A DNA stretch of 64,000 nt. It comes from SZUA-229 sp041589175 (GTDB lineage: Bacteria; Pseudomonadota; Gammaproteobacteria; SZUA-229). The position numbers were made by a program, and so were the translations under genes. Location: positions 1 through 64,000 of the forward strand of contig JBFHWF010000004.1 in assembly GCA_041589175.1 (NCBI GenBank), written 5' to 3'. Below, in pieces: positions 17,907 to 27,042 of this stretch. The notes beneath the pieces are model-generated. The model ran no database searches. It worked only from the letters and a program-made list of their open reading frames with translations, and had not been told where the DNA came from. Position 1 is the stretch's first letter. Every line of letters begins with the position of its first letter.

Positions 17907-18833
17907 ATGACATCAGCCGGCATGACCCGCCTGTTTCCTCTCTGGGCCGTACTAGCCAGCCTGCTGGCATGGCGGTTCCCAGAGCTGTTTACCCCACTAA
18001 AACCCGCAATCCTGCCGCTGCTGGCCAGCATCATGTTCTGCATGGGACTGAGCCTGCGGTTACAGGATTTTACCCGGGTACTACGTATGCCTCGCCTGAT
18101 TCTTAGCGGGCTGCTGCTGCAGTATTCTATTATGCCACTCACCGCATTTCTGGTTATCCAGCTATTCCAGCTGGATCCCATGCTGGCCGTTGGCATGATA
18201 CTGGTGGGAGCCAGCCCGGGCGGCACTGCCTCCAATGTGATCTGCTATCTGGCAAGGGCTAATGTTGCCCTGTCAATCAGCCTTACCAGCCTGTCTACGC
18301 TGTTATCGATTTTCCTCACACCCTGGCTCAGCTGGTTCTATATCGACGCCAGCATCGATGTCCCGACACTGGACATGCTAAAGAGCATTCTCATACTGGT
18401 AATTGCCCCGGTCAGCCTGGGGGTTCTGCTGAATCAGTATTTCCATTCGCAGGTGCAACGCATCAGCGCCGATCGCCTGTCGCTACTGGCGGTGATGGCT
18501 ATCGTGCTGATTATTGCTATTGTTATCGCACTCAATGCGGAACGACTATACAGTCTATCTGCCATGCTGTTACTCGCCGTGGTCATACACAACCTGACCG
18601 GGCTGGCGACGGGGTTTGGCATTGCTCGCCTGCTGGGCGCATCGAGAGCAGATGCACGCACCCTGGCCATCGAGACAGGCATGCAGAACTCCGGGCTGGC
18701 CGTGGCACTGGCTATCAAATATTTTTCACCCGCAGCCGCACTACCGGGTGCAGTCTTTAGCGTATGGCATAACCTGAGCGGTTCACTACTGGCCAGTTAC
18801 TGGCGAAGCCCACATCGCAAGCCTTCAGCCTGA
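17907..18833 (+). CDS. BASS-family (bile acid:sodium symporter-like) transporter
   Basis: A 308-residue integral membrane protein with about nine hydrophobic helices. GASPGGTASNVICYLA near residue 100 and ETGMQNSGLAVALA near residue 255 are the paired motifs of the BASS/SBF family, whose members use Na+ to move organic anions such as pantoate, pyruvate or bile acids. The substrate is unknown. A second, related gene is at 23644. It starts four bases after the Rieske gene, and its 3' end overlaps the convergent ychJ gene by nine bases. Confidence 0.87.
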   Translation: MTSAGMTRLFPLWAVLASLLAWRFPELFTPLKPAILPLLASIMFCMGLSLRLQDFTRVLRMPRLILSGLLLQYSIMPLTAFLVIQLFQLDPMLAVGMILVGASPGGTASNVICYLARANVALSISLTSLSTLLSIFLTPWLSWFYIDASIDVPTLDMLKSILILVIAPVSLGVLLNQYFHSQVQRISADRLSLLAVMAIVLIIAIVIALNAERLYSLSAMLLLAVVIHNLTGLATGFGIARLLGASRADARTLAIETGMQNSGLAVALAIKYFSPAAALPGAVFSVWHNLSGSLLASYWRSPHRKPSA

Positions 18834-19316
18834 CGAGCGGCTGCAGCACTTCTTATATTTACGACCACTACCACAGGGGCAGGGCTCATTTCTGCCAACT
18901 TTATTTTTCTTCAGCGGGTCACAGGCAAACTGCTCACCATCAATGTAATACCAGCGCCCCTGCTGACGGATAAATCGACTCCTTTCATGCAGACAGCCCG
19001 CCTCGCCACGGTAAAGATAACTCGCAATAAACTCCACTTCAGCGTTATCGCCATTGCTGACATGATCAATAATCTTCAGCGTCGTCCAGCTCAACTCAGA
19101 ATCCAGGGCGATAGATGCCGGTCGAGTATCTTCAAACCAGCTCGCCAGCAGATAATCGACTTCATTCTGTGCATAGGCCACAAAGCGCGAGCGCATCAGG
19201 GCTTCGGCGGTCTGCGGCAGCGTTTCACCGCGAATACAGGGTGCGCAACATTGCGCCTGTGTCAGGCCGCTGCCACAGGCGCATAAGCCCTTGTTCTGCT
19301 TCATATTAGTACTCAT
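18825..19316 (-). CDS. ychJ: YchJ-family protein with SEC-C zinc motif
   Basis: A 163-residue protein with CACGSGLTQAQCC near the N terminus and the C-terminal SEC-C motif EPCPCGSGRKYKKCC, a zinc-binding element. The central region (residues about 25-130) is the conserved YchJ (UPF0225) domain. Its function is unknown in E. coli. It is convergent with the BASS transporter gene. The upstream side leads toward the promoter of tusA on the other strand. Confidence 0.87.
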   Translation of the reverse strand: MSTNMKQNKGLCACGSGLTQAQCCAPCIRGETLPQTAEALMRSRFVAYAQNEVDYLLASWFEDTRPASIALDSELSWTTLKIIDHVSNGDNAEVEFIASYLYRGEAGCLHERSRFIRQQGRWYYIDGEQFACDPLKKNKVGRNEPCPCGSGRKYKKCCSRSSG

Positions 19317-19390
19317 ATGCCACTGATTTTAGTGGGTTTTTACCTTTAGTCCAGTAAATCACTAATTACTTAATTTACAGTATCGGGATA

Positions 19391-19419
19391 TTGACATCCG
19401 GGAAAACAGGTACTATTGT
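19391..19419 (+). promoter_or_regulatory. Strong sigma-70 promoter for tusA
   Basis: A perfect TTGACA (19391-19396) is followed after exactly 17 bases by TATTGT (19414-19419). The resulting transcript would have a leader of about 60 bases before the tusA ATG. No operator is evident. Confidence 0.65.
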
Positions 19420-19484
19420 AAGTAAACGATCACTAACATTGATCGATACTTATAAATGTTCCTGAATTACTTAAGGAGAAACCC

Positions 19485-19712
19485 ATGAGTTTCGACGCTG
19501 AATTAGACGCTAAAGGTCTAAACTGCCCCCTGCCAATCCTGCGCGCCAAGAAAGCAATTGCTGAACTGTCTGCAGGCCAGGTACTGAAGATTGTTGCAAC
19601 TGACCCAGGTTCAGTTAAAGACTTCGAAGCATTCTGCAAGCAGACTGGTAACGAGTTACTGTCTAGCTCTGAAGCAGGTGGTGCTTTCGAGTTCATGATC
19701 AAGAAGTCTTAA
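19485..19712 (+). CDS. tusA: TusA-family sulfur carrier protein
   Basis: A 75-residue protein with the family signature CPLPILRAKKA, containing the persulfide-carrying cysteine near residue 14, and a C-terminal GGAFEFMIKKS. TusA receives sulfane sulfur from IscS or rhodaneses and passes it to the TusBCD/E pathway for tRNA 2-thiouridine, or in sulfur oxidisers to the Dsr system. It has its own strong promoter and terminator, and AAGGAG before the ATG, so it is a highly expressed single-gene unit. Another member of the SirA/YedF group is possible. Confidence 0.87.
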   Translation: MSFDAELDAKGLNCPLPILRAKKAIAELSAGQVLKIVATDPGSVKDFEAFCKQTGNELLSSSEAGGAFEFMIKKS

Positions 19713-19733
19713 TCGACATCCTGATTACAGAAA

Positions 19734-19759
19734 GGCACCAGCTACTGGTGCCTTTTTTT
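19734..19759 (+). terminator. Rho-independent terminator after tusA
   Basis: An 8-base perfect stem, GGCACCAG with CTGGTGCC, closes a CTA loop and is followed by seven T bases (19753-19759). It ends the tusA transcript. Confidence 0.85.
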
Positions 19760-19805
19760 ATGCGACAGACTTAAGTCCTTATCCTGCACTCCAGGAGCCG
19801 CACCA

Positions 19806-20414
19806 TTGGCGAAACGACTCTCAGCTGAAGAACGACGAGCCTCGATCATCACGGTCGCCAAGCGACTATTCGCAAAAACCGGTTTTCACGGTGTTTCCAT
19901 CGACGAAATTGTTAAGGAAGTTGGCGTCAGCCCGGCGATTCTTTACCGCCATTTCGAATCCAAAGAAGAACTCTACCAGGCCGTGTTACAGGAATTTTCA
20001 GCGACACGCGAATCCTACGTCGAAACGGTAGTCGCCGACGATATAGGCTTTGAACAGGTATTACGGGGCATGACCACCGTATTCGTCGCCAGCATTATGA
20101 ACCATCCCGATATGTTAAAGATGGAAATGCACTCCCAGCTGGAAGGCTCTACAGCCAGCCAGGAGTTTTTCCTCAATCGCTGGAAGAGCTTCACCGACTA
20201 TATTGAATTTAACCTGACTGAACTTCAGACACAGGGTAAAATCAAACCCATCAACGCACAGGCTGCGGCCCTGATGTATCAGGGCATCATACGCGAAGTA
20301 CTGCTGCTGAAATGCATGCAGCCAACTGATCGGCTGAAGGATACACCCGTCGCCTTGCTAGTTGATGAGGTCATTACCCTGTTCATGAAAATAATTGAAC
20401 CTAAACGAAAATAG
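19806..20414 (+). CDS. TetR-family transcriptional regulator
   Basis: A 202-residue regulator with a TetR-type helix-turn-helix near residues 25-60 (FHGVSIDEIVKEVGVSPAILYRHFESKEEL). The C-terminal ligand-binding half is variable, as usual. The start is a TTG at 19806 with CAGGAG nine bases upstream, which suits the family N terminus. The gene is 15 bases upstream of the cyclophilin gene, so they may be co-transcribed. Its target and ligand are not known. Confidence 0.83.
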   Translation: MAKRLSAEERRASIITVAKRLFAKTGFHGVSIDEIVKEVGVSPAILYRHFESKEELYQAVLQEFSATRESYVETVVADDIGFEQVLRGMTTVFVASIMNHPDMLKMEMHSQLEGSTASQEFFLNRWKSFTDYIEFNLTELQTQGKIKPINAQAAALMYQGIIREVLLLKCMQPTDRLKDTPVALLVDEVITLFMKIIEPKRK

Positions 20415-20429
20415 ATTTCAGGTGCATCG

Positions 20430-20999
20430 ATGATTATAAAAACTTTTTCCTTACTCATTCTACTGAGCTTTTCAATGAGCAGCCTGGCAGCCGAGCTTGT
20501 TCAGGTTCGCATGCAGACCAACAAGGGCAGTATTGAAATCGAGCTAGACAAAAAAAGCGCACCGGCCACCGTTGATAACTTTCTGCGTTACGTTAAAGAT
20601 GGCTTCTATGAAGGCACCGTTTTCCATCGCGTCATTAAGGGCTTCATGATTCAGGGTGGCGGCTTCAGCGCTGACTTAACGCGTAAAGAAACTCATCCAC
20701 CCATAGAAAACGAGGCCGATAATGGCCTGCAGAACAAGCGCGGCACCATCGCCATGGCAAGAACCAATATGCCGCATTCCGCCAGCTCCCAATTTTTCAT
20801 CAATACTGTCAATAATGATTTTCTCAACTTCCGCAATAAAACCATGCGCGGCTGGGGATACACTGTATTTGGAAAAGTCACTAAAGGAATGGACGTTGTC
20901 GACAGTATTGAAAACACACCAACAGGTGCCCGAGGCATATTTCCTCAGGACGTACCTACCCAGGACATAGTAATTCAGAAAATAGAAATTATTGAATAA
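20430..20999 (+). CDS. Periplasmic cyclophilin-type peptidyl-prolyl isomerase
   Basis: A 189-residue protein with a Sec signal peptide (MIIKTFSLLILLSFSMSSLA) followed by the cyclophilin domain. Motifs of the active site are FHRVIKGFMIQGG and MARTNMPHSASSQFFIN. It catalyses cis-trans isomerisation of X-Pro bonds and aids folding of exported proteins, like E. coli PpiA. It lies downstream of the TetR-family gene and ends four bases before the convergent GGDEF-EAL gene. Confidence 0.9.
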   Translation: MIIKTFSLLILLSFSMSSLAAELVQVRMQTNKGSIEIELDKKSAPATVDNFLRYVKDGFYEGTVFHRVIKGFMIQGGGFSADLTRKETHPPIENEADNGLQNKRGTIAMARTNMPHSASSQFFINTVNNDFLNFRNKTMRGWGYTVFGKVTKGMDVVDSIENTPTGARGIFPQDVPTQDIVIQKIEIIE

Positions 21000-21003
21000 A
21001 GAC

Positions 21004-23547
21004 TTACAGCTCACCCTGCTTCAGGGTGGGCTTCGGAATCGACACGTAGTTACCCTGCACATGGTCAACCCCACATATTTTTAACAGGCGTATTACTTCC
21101 GGCGTTTCAACATATTCCGCAACGGTATACCTGCCCAGCGAATGCGCAACATCATTCATCGCCGTTACAATTGCCCTGTCGATCGAACCTCGCGCCATAC
21201 CCTTGACGAACTGGCCATCGATTTTCACATAATCTGCTGGCAAACATTTTAACTGGGAAAATGAACAGAAACCTGAACCAAAATCATCGAGAGAGAAGCG
21301 CACACCAAGCTGTTTCATTTCATCAATAAACTGACTTGCAGCTTCGAAATTTGCGATGGCACAAGTTTCGGTAACCTCAAAAATAAGTGACTCAGATTTA
21401 ACACCTGAATTCTGCAGCAGGTTCTTTATTCTCGACAACGAGTCGTCGCTATTTAAAGTCTGTCCCGAAAGATTAATAGAAAAGGTAATATTCTCCCTGA
21501 ACTGCTGAAGTGCTAGCAGCGTACTTAATGCATTCTCGATAACCCAAAGATCGACCTCAAGCATGAGATTAAAACGCTCAGCGGTTGGGATAAAGGCATC
21601 AGGATAGAACATCTTAAGATCCTCTCCGTGCATCCGCAGTAAAATCTCATAATGTAATTCGTTATCCGGATTTTCTACATAACGCTCCCACAGCGCCCCA
21701 TCTTCGGCGGGTAACTGATTTACATCAATTTCCTTCAGATCAATTATTGGCTGATAGTGCAACTCGAATCGATTTTCAGACATTGCATCACGCAGGCGCT
21801 GGAACCATCCAAGCTCACTACCCATTACATTCTTTTCATCATTCGTCTGCTCATAAAGATGCGACTGATTACGCCCACTCCGTTTTGCGATATGACAGGC
21901 AATATCCGCATTTGCAAGCACGTCTCCTGATGTCATACCTGGCTGGTCAATTAATGCCACACCAAAACTGGCATGCACATTGTAAACCTCACCCGAATAG
22001 GAAAACTGAAACTTTTCCAGAACCTGGCGGAATGCTTCGGTTACAATCATTGCAGACTCACGGTCTACATCTTTTAGAATAACCGCAAACTCATCCCCTC
22101 CAAGACGCGCGAGAATATCTTTGGTACGCAATTTGGTGGATAGCAGCCTTGCGATCTCTACCAGTAATTTATCGCCTGCATCATGGCCGGCTGTATCGTT
22201 TATATATTTAAATCGATCGAGGTCAAGATATACCAGAGCACTCACACTCTCACTGGCATAAACTCGGCTAACCTCAGAGTCTAGCTGGTCTTCAAAATAG
22301 CGGCGATTACACAGGCCTGTTAGATGATCATGAGTAGCCTGCCAGTGTAATTTTTCTTCCAGCATTTTACGCTCAGATATATCCCTGAATGCGATCACTG
22401 AACCACGCTGGCTACCATGAATATTCAGGGGGTACACAGTGCATTCAACTGGCACCGGCTTGCCAAGCTCATGTTTAAAAACCGTTTCCCAGCATCTAAG
22501 CTCAACACTCCTTCCATAGGCGCGATAAAGACGATCATGTTTCAATACATCATCTTCAATATAATAATGAAATGCCTCAGACGCATTCTTACCTATCACA
22601 TCAAGATTATTTGTTTTTCCGATAATTTCCAGTGCAGCCGGGTTCACAAATGTCACTCTTCCATCATTATCAACACCGTACACACCTTCACCAACAGATT
22701 CCAGAATACCTGCCAGCCTTTCATTCTCCGACTCAATATGCTTCTGAAACTCTATAAAACGTCCCATCGATGCAATTCTTGCCAGAAACAGTTCTTCAGC
22801 TTCATTTTTAAACATACATTCAACTGCACCAGCCTGCAGGCAGTCCTTGATTACCTCATCCAGATAGGTGCCTGTAATAACGGCGGTACGAATTTTTGCT
22901 GTTCGCTTATCATCTCTCAATTTCTGACACAAAACATAACCATCTTCTTCAGGCATAAAATAATCAACGATAGCCAGATCAAAGTTACCTTCGACAGCAA
23001 TATCAAACGCCTGCTGAACAGATGTAGCTGTTTCGGTAATATAACCATTGCGATTTAACATGCGCTGGTAGTAATGACGAATACTTGCTGAGTCATCAAC
23101 GAATAAAATTCTTAAAGGGTTTTTCGCCTGCTCAACCGGGTACTTCTCCTTAACAGATTCAACAGGCCCAAGTAATTTCTGTAAGGTACCTATGTATTCC
23201 TGATAATTTTCCCAGGGCACCAGTGCCGCAAAATGACGACGACTCATCCAGTTAAGCACATCAATATTGGCTTCGTGGGAGATAATAAGCACGGGCATCT
23301 GGTAATGCTCTTCACCCTCAAGCAGAGTAAGTAAACGTTCGGCAGATGCGGTCTGCTTATAGTTGGGCCAACCTATGACGATAGCATCACAGGGTTGTTC
23401 CAGTGTTTTCAGGTGATCAAATGCGGACTCGAAGGTGTCCAGTGCATCAAGGCTATAGCCTTCCTTGCCCAGCCCCTTCAGCAGGATATAACGTAAGGTT
23501 GCGGATTCCTCTACTAGAAGGATTCGCTGCTTCTGACTTTCTGACAT
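21004..23547 (-). CDS. Receiver-receiver-PAS-GGDEF-EAL protein (c-di-GMP turnover)
   Basis: An 847-residue multi-domain regulator. Residues 9-125 form a degenerate receiver (LLVEES; phosphoacceptor Asp replaced). Residues 148-265 are an intact receiver with VDDSAS, LAIVDYFMPEEDG and ITGT. A PAS segment follows near 290-395, then GGDEF (RLGGDEFAV, near 480) and EAL near 630-840. The EAL side keeps VTET, LDDFGSG, VKIDG and VAEYVE, with EIL in place of EAL at the motif, so phosphodiesterase activity is plausible. It should make or degrade c-di-GMP in response to phosphorylation of the second receiver. No cognate kinase is adjacent. Confidence 0.9.
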   Translation of the reverse strand: MSESQKQRILLVEESATLRYILLKGLGKEGYSLDALDTFESAFDHLKTLEQPCDAIVIGWPNYKQTASAERLLTLLEGEEHYQMPVLIISHEANIDVLNWMSRRHFAALVPWENYQEYIGTLQKLLGPVESVKEKYPVEQAKNPLRILFVDDSASIRHYYQRMLNRNGYITETATSVQQAFDIAVEGNFDLAIVDYFMPEEDGYVLCQKLRDDKRTAKIRTAVITGTYLDEVIKDCLQAGAVECMFKNEAEELFLARIASMGRFIEFQKHIESENERLAGILESVGEGVYGVDNDGRVTFVNPAALEIIGKTNNLDVIGKNASEAFHYYIEDDVLKHDRLYRAYGRSVELRCWETVFKHELGKPVPVECTVYPLNIHGSQRGSVIAFRDISERKMLEEKLHWQATHDHLTGLCNRRYFEDQLDSEVSRVYASESVSALVYLDLDRFKYINDTAGHDAGDKLLVEIARLLSTKLRTKDILARLGGDEFAVILKDVDRESAMIVTEAFRQVLEKFQFSYSGEVYNVHASFGVALIDQPGMTSGDVLANADIACHIAKRSGRNQSHLYEQTNDEKNVMGSELGWFQRLRDAMSENRFELHYQPIIDLKEIDVNQLPAEDGALWERYVENPDNELHYEILLRMHGEDLKMFYPDAFIPTAERFNLMLEVDLWVIENALSTLLALQQFRENITFSINLSGQTLNSDDSLSRIKNLLQNSGVKSESLIFEVTETCAIANFEAASQFIDEMKQLGVRFSLDDFGSGFCSFSQLKCLPADYVKIDGQFVKGMARGSIDRAIVTAMNDVAHSLGRYTVAEYVETPEVIRLLKICGVDHVQGNYVSIPKPTLKQGEL

Positions 23548-23643
23548 ACAACATAACCTTGTCTGTTACGCTTTCCCAATTCCCTGTCAGGCACAGCAAC
23601 AGTTTCTATTTTTTTCCAAGCCCAGGCACAACTATAGTCCGAG

Positions 23644-24600
23644 TCAGGCCGTTTCTCCAGCCAGCTCAAGTTTCCGCATTCTGTACCTCAACCACTGACT
23701 GGCAATGGCTGCGGTGAGTATGCACCAGACTGCAAACAGTGCACCGGGCAATGCAGACTCCGCTGGAAAGTGCTTAAGCGCGAGTGCGACTCCCATACCA
23801 GCATTCTGCATTCCAAGTTCAATCATAAGCGTAATTCGGTATAAGCGTTCAAATCCATATACACCTGATAATAGCCAGCCAGCAATATACCCTGCGATAT
23901 TGACTGTTATCACACCAATCATAACACTCGCAACCATATCCTCAATGCGAGACTGATTCGCAGCTACTGCGTAACTGCAGATGACAATAATTGCCAGTGC
24001 CGCAACACCAGGTGCAAAACTCCGTGCTGTCTGCAAGTATCTGCCCAGCCAGCGTTGCACGATCAACCCCAGAATCAGTGGCGCTAACACGGTTTTAATA
24101 ATCGTTACCATTAACGGCCAGAATTCAACCGGAAGAATTGCCCCACCCAGCCATTTCACCAGCAGTGGCGTCAACAGCGGAGACATCAGGGTTGCAACCG
24201 TTGTTAGTGTTACCGAGAAGGCGACCGCACCCCCCGCCAGAAAGACAATCACGTTACTCGCCATAGCACCTGGTGCACATCCAACAATGATAAAGCCAAT
24301 TGCAATTTCCGGTGTGAAACCTGGATATTTCGCGATTAGATAGGCCATTAGTGGCATTACGCTGAACTGACTCAATACCCCAAGCGCAACACGTTTTGGC
24401 TGTATCAGTTCTTCTTTAAGATCCTCCGCATGCAGCACCAGGCCCAGCGCAAACATGGTGGCCATAAAGAACCAGAGAAAGTAGTCTCTAAATATGAGAA
24501 AGACAGGTGGATGAATAAACGCAACGATAGCTCCCAGCAGAGTGAGTAACGCAAGCTGGTTCGCAATAACTGAAAAAGATTTCTGTAATATCGACAGCAA
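23644..24600 (-). CDS. BASS-family (bile acid:sodium symporter-like) transporter, second copy
   Basis: A 318-residue membrane protein with about nine helices. GCAPGAMASNVIVFLAGG near residue 105 and LGMQNAGMGVALALK near residue 265 are the BASS motifs. It is related to the protein at 17907 but not a recent duplicate. It probably moves an organic anion with Na+. It lies just downstream of the DUF302 gene (two bases between them), so they may be an operon. Confidence 0.85.
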   Translation of the reverse strand: MLSILQKSFSVIANQLALLTLLGAIVAFIHPPVFLIFRDYFLWFFMATMFALGLVLHAEDLKEELIQPKRVALGVLSQFSVMPLMAYLIAKYPGFTPEIAIGFIIVGCAPGAMASNVIVFLAGGAVAFSVTLTTVATLMSPLLTPLLVKWLGGAILPVEFWPLMVTIIKTVLAPLILGLIVQRWLGRYLQTARSFAPGVAALAIIVICSYAVAANQSRIEDMVASVMIGVITVNIAGYIAGWLLSGVYGFERLYRITLMIELGMQNAGMGVALALKHFPAESALPGALFAVWCILTAAIASQWLRYRMRKLELAGETA

Positions 24601-24602
24601 AC

Positions 24603-25082
24603 TTACATCCCGGACAGGCCTTTACGAATGGCCTCGATCACCTCAGTTTCTGCCTCAACCAATACAGGCTTTGCTGGACTGCCTTCAGCCATCACACTGG
24701 GTCGCGCAAACAGCACATATGTCTTACCCTGTTTCTCATACAGACCAATCCGCAGTGGGCACAGCCCCAGCATATCTGGATCCTTATTGCTTACTTCGTT
24801 GGCATACCAGGCATTGCAGAACACCATGCTACGAATACTATCCAGTTGATTACGATTATAATTATCGCCCCAGCGCCCAGAGAAACGCTGCAGGTTCTTA
24901 CTGATATAAGGCTCAAACACGACATAAAAACGCGCGTTTTCCAGTGCCTGAAACACCGCAGGGTATACTTTCTCCATTGACGCATCCGCACTCATGCGCA
25001 CAACCGGTGGCTGTTCAGCCTGCAACGGCATACTCACAAGCACCAGCAACAACAACAGGACATGACGTATTGGCTCAGGCAT
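24603..25082 (-). CDS. DUF302-like exported protein
   Basis: A 159-residue protein with a signal peptide (RHVLLLLLVLVSMPLQAEQ). The mature part includes VVFEPYISKNLQRF and GLCPLRIGLYEKQGKTYVLFARPSVM, resembling DUF302-type domains. The start at 25082 follows AGGGG at good spacing; the upstream in-frame ATG has no better site. Its function is unknown. It may be secreted to the periplasm and is co-transcribed with the BASS transporter. Confidence 0.7.
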   Translation of the reverse strand: MPEPIRHVLLLLLVLVSMPLQAEQPPVVRMSADASMEKVYPAVFQALENARFYVVFEPYISKNLQRFSGRWGDNYNRNQLDSIRSMVFCNAWYANEVSNKDPDMLGLCPLRIGLYEKQGKTYVLFARPSVMAEGSPAKPVLVEAETEVIEAIRKGLSGM

Positions 25083-25187
25083 CGAATTACCCCTGTATAG
25101 ATTCTCTTTCACTGGGTAGAATAACAGCCTTTACTCCCACGGCAAATCAACCGTGAGACATTTACCGCTGAATTTCAGGACATCAAC

Positions 25188-26189
25188 GTGAATACTACGA
25201 GCAACTTCCCCTGGTTACGTATGCGCCGCATGCGCAAAGATGACTTTAGCCGTCGACTGATGCGAGAAACCCTACTCAGCAGTGCCGACCTGATATACCC
25301 CATGTTTGTACTGGAAGGTGAAAAGCAGCGCGAAGCCGTGCCCTCGATGCCTGGCATAGAACGCCTGAGTATCGACCTGGTTATTGAACAGGCTCGTGAA
25401 TGTGTCGAGCTAGGTATTCCAATGATCGCCCTGTTTCCAGTTGTCCCAGAAGAAAAGAAATCGGAAGATGCGGCAGAAGCCTATAACCCGGAGGGCCTTG
25501 CCCAACGTGCCGTACGTGCCATCAAGGACGCCTGCCCAGATCTTGGTGTTATGACAGACGTTGCCCTGGATCCCTTCACCACCCACGGCCAGGATGGCCT
25601 CATCGATGAGTCGGGCTATGTACTCAATGATGAAACCACCGAAGTACTCTGCAAACAGGCAATTTCCCATGCGCAGGCCGGTGCTGATGTTGTGGGCCCA
25701 TCCGACATGATGGACGGCCGTATTGGCGAAATCCGTGAAGCACTGGAGTCCAGTGGTCATATCCATACCCGCATCATCGCCTATTCGGCCAAGTATGCGT
25801 CGAGTTTTTATGGGCCATTCCGTGATGCCGTAGGCTCCGCTGCCAACCTCAAGGGTGGTGACAAATATACCTACCAGATGGACCCGGCGAACACCGATGA
25901 GGCCATTCGCGAAGTCCTGCTCGACCTCCAGGAAGGTGCTGATATGGTCATGGTAAAACCGGGCATGCCCTATCTGGATATCGTCCAGCGCGTAAAAAGC
26001 GAGCTGGGTGTACCGACATATGCTTATCACGTCAGTGGTGAATACGCGATGCTCAAGGCTGCTGCCATGAATGGCTGGCTGGATGAACAGAAGTGTGTAC
26101 TCGAAGCACTGCTGTGCTTCAAACGTGCCGGTTGCGACGGCATTCTGACCTATTTTGCCATGGATGCCGCACGCTGGCTGAAGGGGTAA
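25188..26189 (+). CDS. hemB: Delta-aminolevulinic acid dehydratase (porphobilinogen synthase)
   Basis: A 333-residue enzyme that condenses two 5-aminolevulinate molecules to porphobilinogen in haem biosynthesis. The N-terminal RMRRMRKDDFSRRLMRE, the DVALDPFTTHGQDG region, and the two Schiff-base lysine motifs YSAKYASSFYGP and MVKPGMPYLDI are present. The Asp-based metal loop instead of a three-Cys site marks the magnesium-type subgroup. Start is GTG 25188 with AGGA upstream. The aroE start lies only four bases after the stop, so the two form an operon. Confidence 0.97.
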   Translation: MNTTSNFPWLRMRRMRKDDFSRRLMRETLLSSADLIYPMFVLEGEKQREAVPSMPGIERLSIDLVIEQARECVELGIPMIALFPVVPEEKKSEDAAEAYNPEGLAQRAVRAIKDACPDLGVMTDVALDPFTTHGQDGLIDESGYVLNDETTEVLCKQAISHAQAGADVVGPSDMMDGRIGEIREALESSGHIHTRIIAYSAKYASSFYGPFRDAVGSAANLKGGDKYTYQMDPANTDEAIREVLLDLQEGADMVMVKPGMPYLDIVQRVKSELGVPTYAYHVSGEYAMLKAAAMNGWLDEQKCVLEALLCFKRAGCDGILTYFAMDAARWLKG

Positions 26190-26192
26190 ATC

Positions 26193-27029
26193 GTGAAAAC
26201 AGATTCGATCGATCGTTATGCGGTTATTGGTAACCCGATCGCCCATAGCAAATCCCCGCAGATTCATGCCGCCTTCGCCGAACAGACCGGGGAAAGCTTA
26301 AGCTATACCGCAGAACGGGTTGAGATAGGTGCAGTTGCTGATTTTGTTACTCAGTTTGCCGCGCACAATGGCAAGGGACTAAATGTCACCGTACCCTTCA
26401 AACAGGATGCCTTCGAGCTGGCCGACCAGCTAAGCCCAAGGGCACAACGCGCCGGCGCGGTAAATACCCTGGTACTGGAAGACGGGCATATCTATGGCGA
26501 CACCACCGATGGTGTAGGGCTCCTGAATGATCTGACGGTCAATCACAATCAGCTCATCCAGCAGCGACGCATACTGGTTGTCGGTGCTGGCGGCGCTGTC
26601 AGGGGCGTACTCGAACCCCTGCTCGATGCCCAGCCATGCGAACTGCTTATCGTGAATCGCACTCAGTCCCGTGCCGAGGCACTGGCCCAGGATTTTTCCA
26701 GCTTTGGGAACATTAATGCCTGTAATTTCGAAGCACTCGCAGGGGAACAGTTCGATATGGTCATTAACGGCACCTCGGCCAGCCTGTCTGGTGAGCTTCC
26801 CCCATTACCCGATAATCTCTTCAGGGCTGATGCCTGCGCCTACGATATGATGTATGGCGCAGAACCAACCGCCTTCATGGCTTGGGCGGATTCCCAGGGA
26901 GCCCAATATATCCATGATGGACTGGGTATGCTGGTAGAGCAGGCGGCTGAATCCTTTTATATCTGGCGAAAAAAACGCCCCGAGACCCGGGGCGTTATCG
27001 AGATGCTCCGCTCAGCCATGACAGGCTGA
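26193..27029 (+). CDS. aroE: Shikimate dehydrogenase
   Basis: A 278-residue enzyme that reduces 3-dehydroshikimate to shikimate with NADPH. Visible motifs are NPIAHSKSPQIH, NVTVPFKQDA, the conserved Asp region TTDGVGLL and the nucleotide-binding GAGGAVRGV with NRTQSRAE. GTG 26193 starts it, directly after hemB. The 3' end of the coding region also encodes, on the opposite strand, an intrinsic terminator for the convergent rhodanese gene (26969-26996). Confidence 0.96.
   Translation: MKTDSIDRYAVIGNPIAHSKSPQIHAAFAEQTGESLSYTAERVEIGAVADFVTQFAAHNGKGLNVTVPFKQDAFELADQLSPRAQRAGAVNTLVLEDGHIYGDTTDGVGLLNDLTVNHNQLIQQRRILVVGAGGAVRGVLEPLLDAQPCELLIVNRTQSRAEALAQDFSSFGNINACNFEALAGEQFDMVINGTSASLSGELPPLPDNLFRADACAYDMMYGAEPTAFMAWADSQGAQYIHDGLGMLVEQAAESFYIWRKKRPETRGVIEMLRSAMTG
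26969..26996 (-). terminator. Terminator of the rhodanese operon, inside aroE
   Basis: Read on the minus strand, AACGCCCCG pairs with CGGGGCGTT around a five-base loop and is followed by seven T. It lies within the final codons of aroE and would end leftward transcription from the rhodanese gene, whose stop is at 27043. Confidence 0.75.
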
Positions 27030-27042
27030 GTGCACAGAGTGC

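Noticed and set aside
22417..23058. A 213-codon + strand frame inside the GGDEF-EAL gene
   Set aside because: It is antisense to receiver and PAS domains with clear motifs and is rich in Ile, Phe and Cys, as expected of antisense AT-rich coding.
25410..26267. A long open frame on the minus strand inside hemB
   Set aside because: It is antisense to hemB over nearly its whole length, lacks family motifs and is explained by codon bias of hemB.
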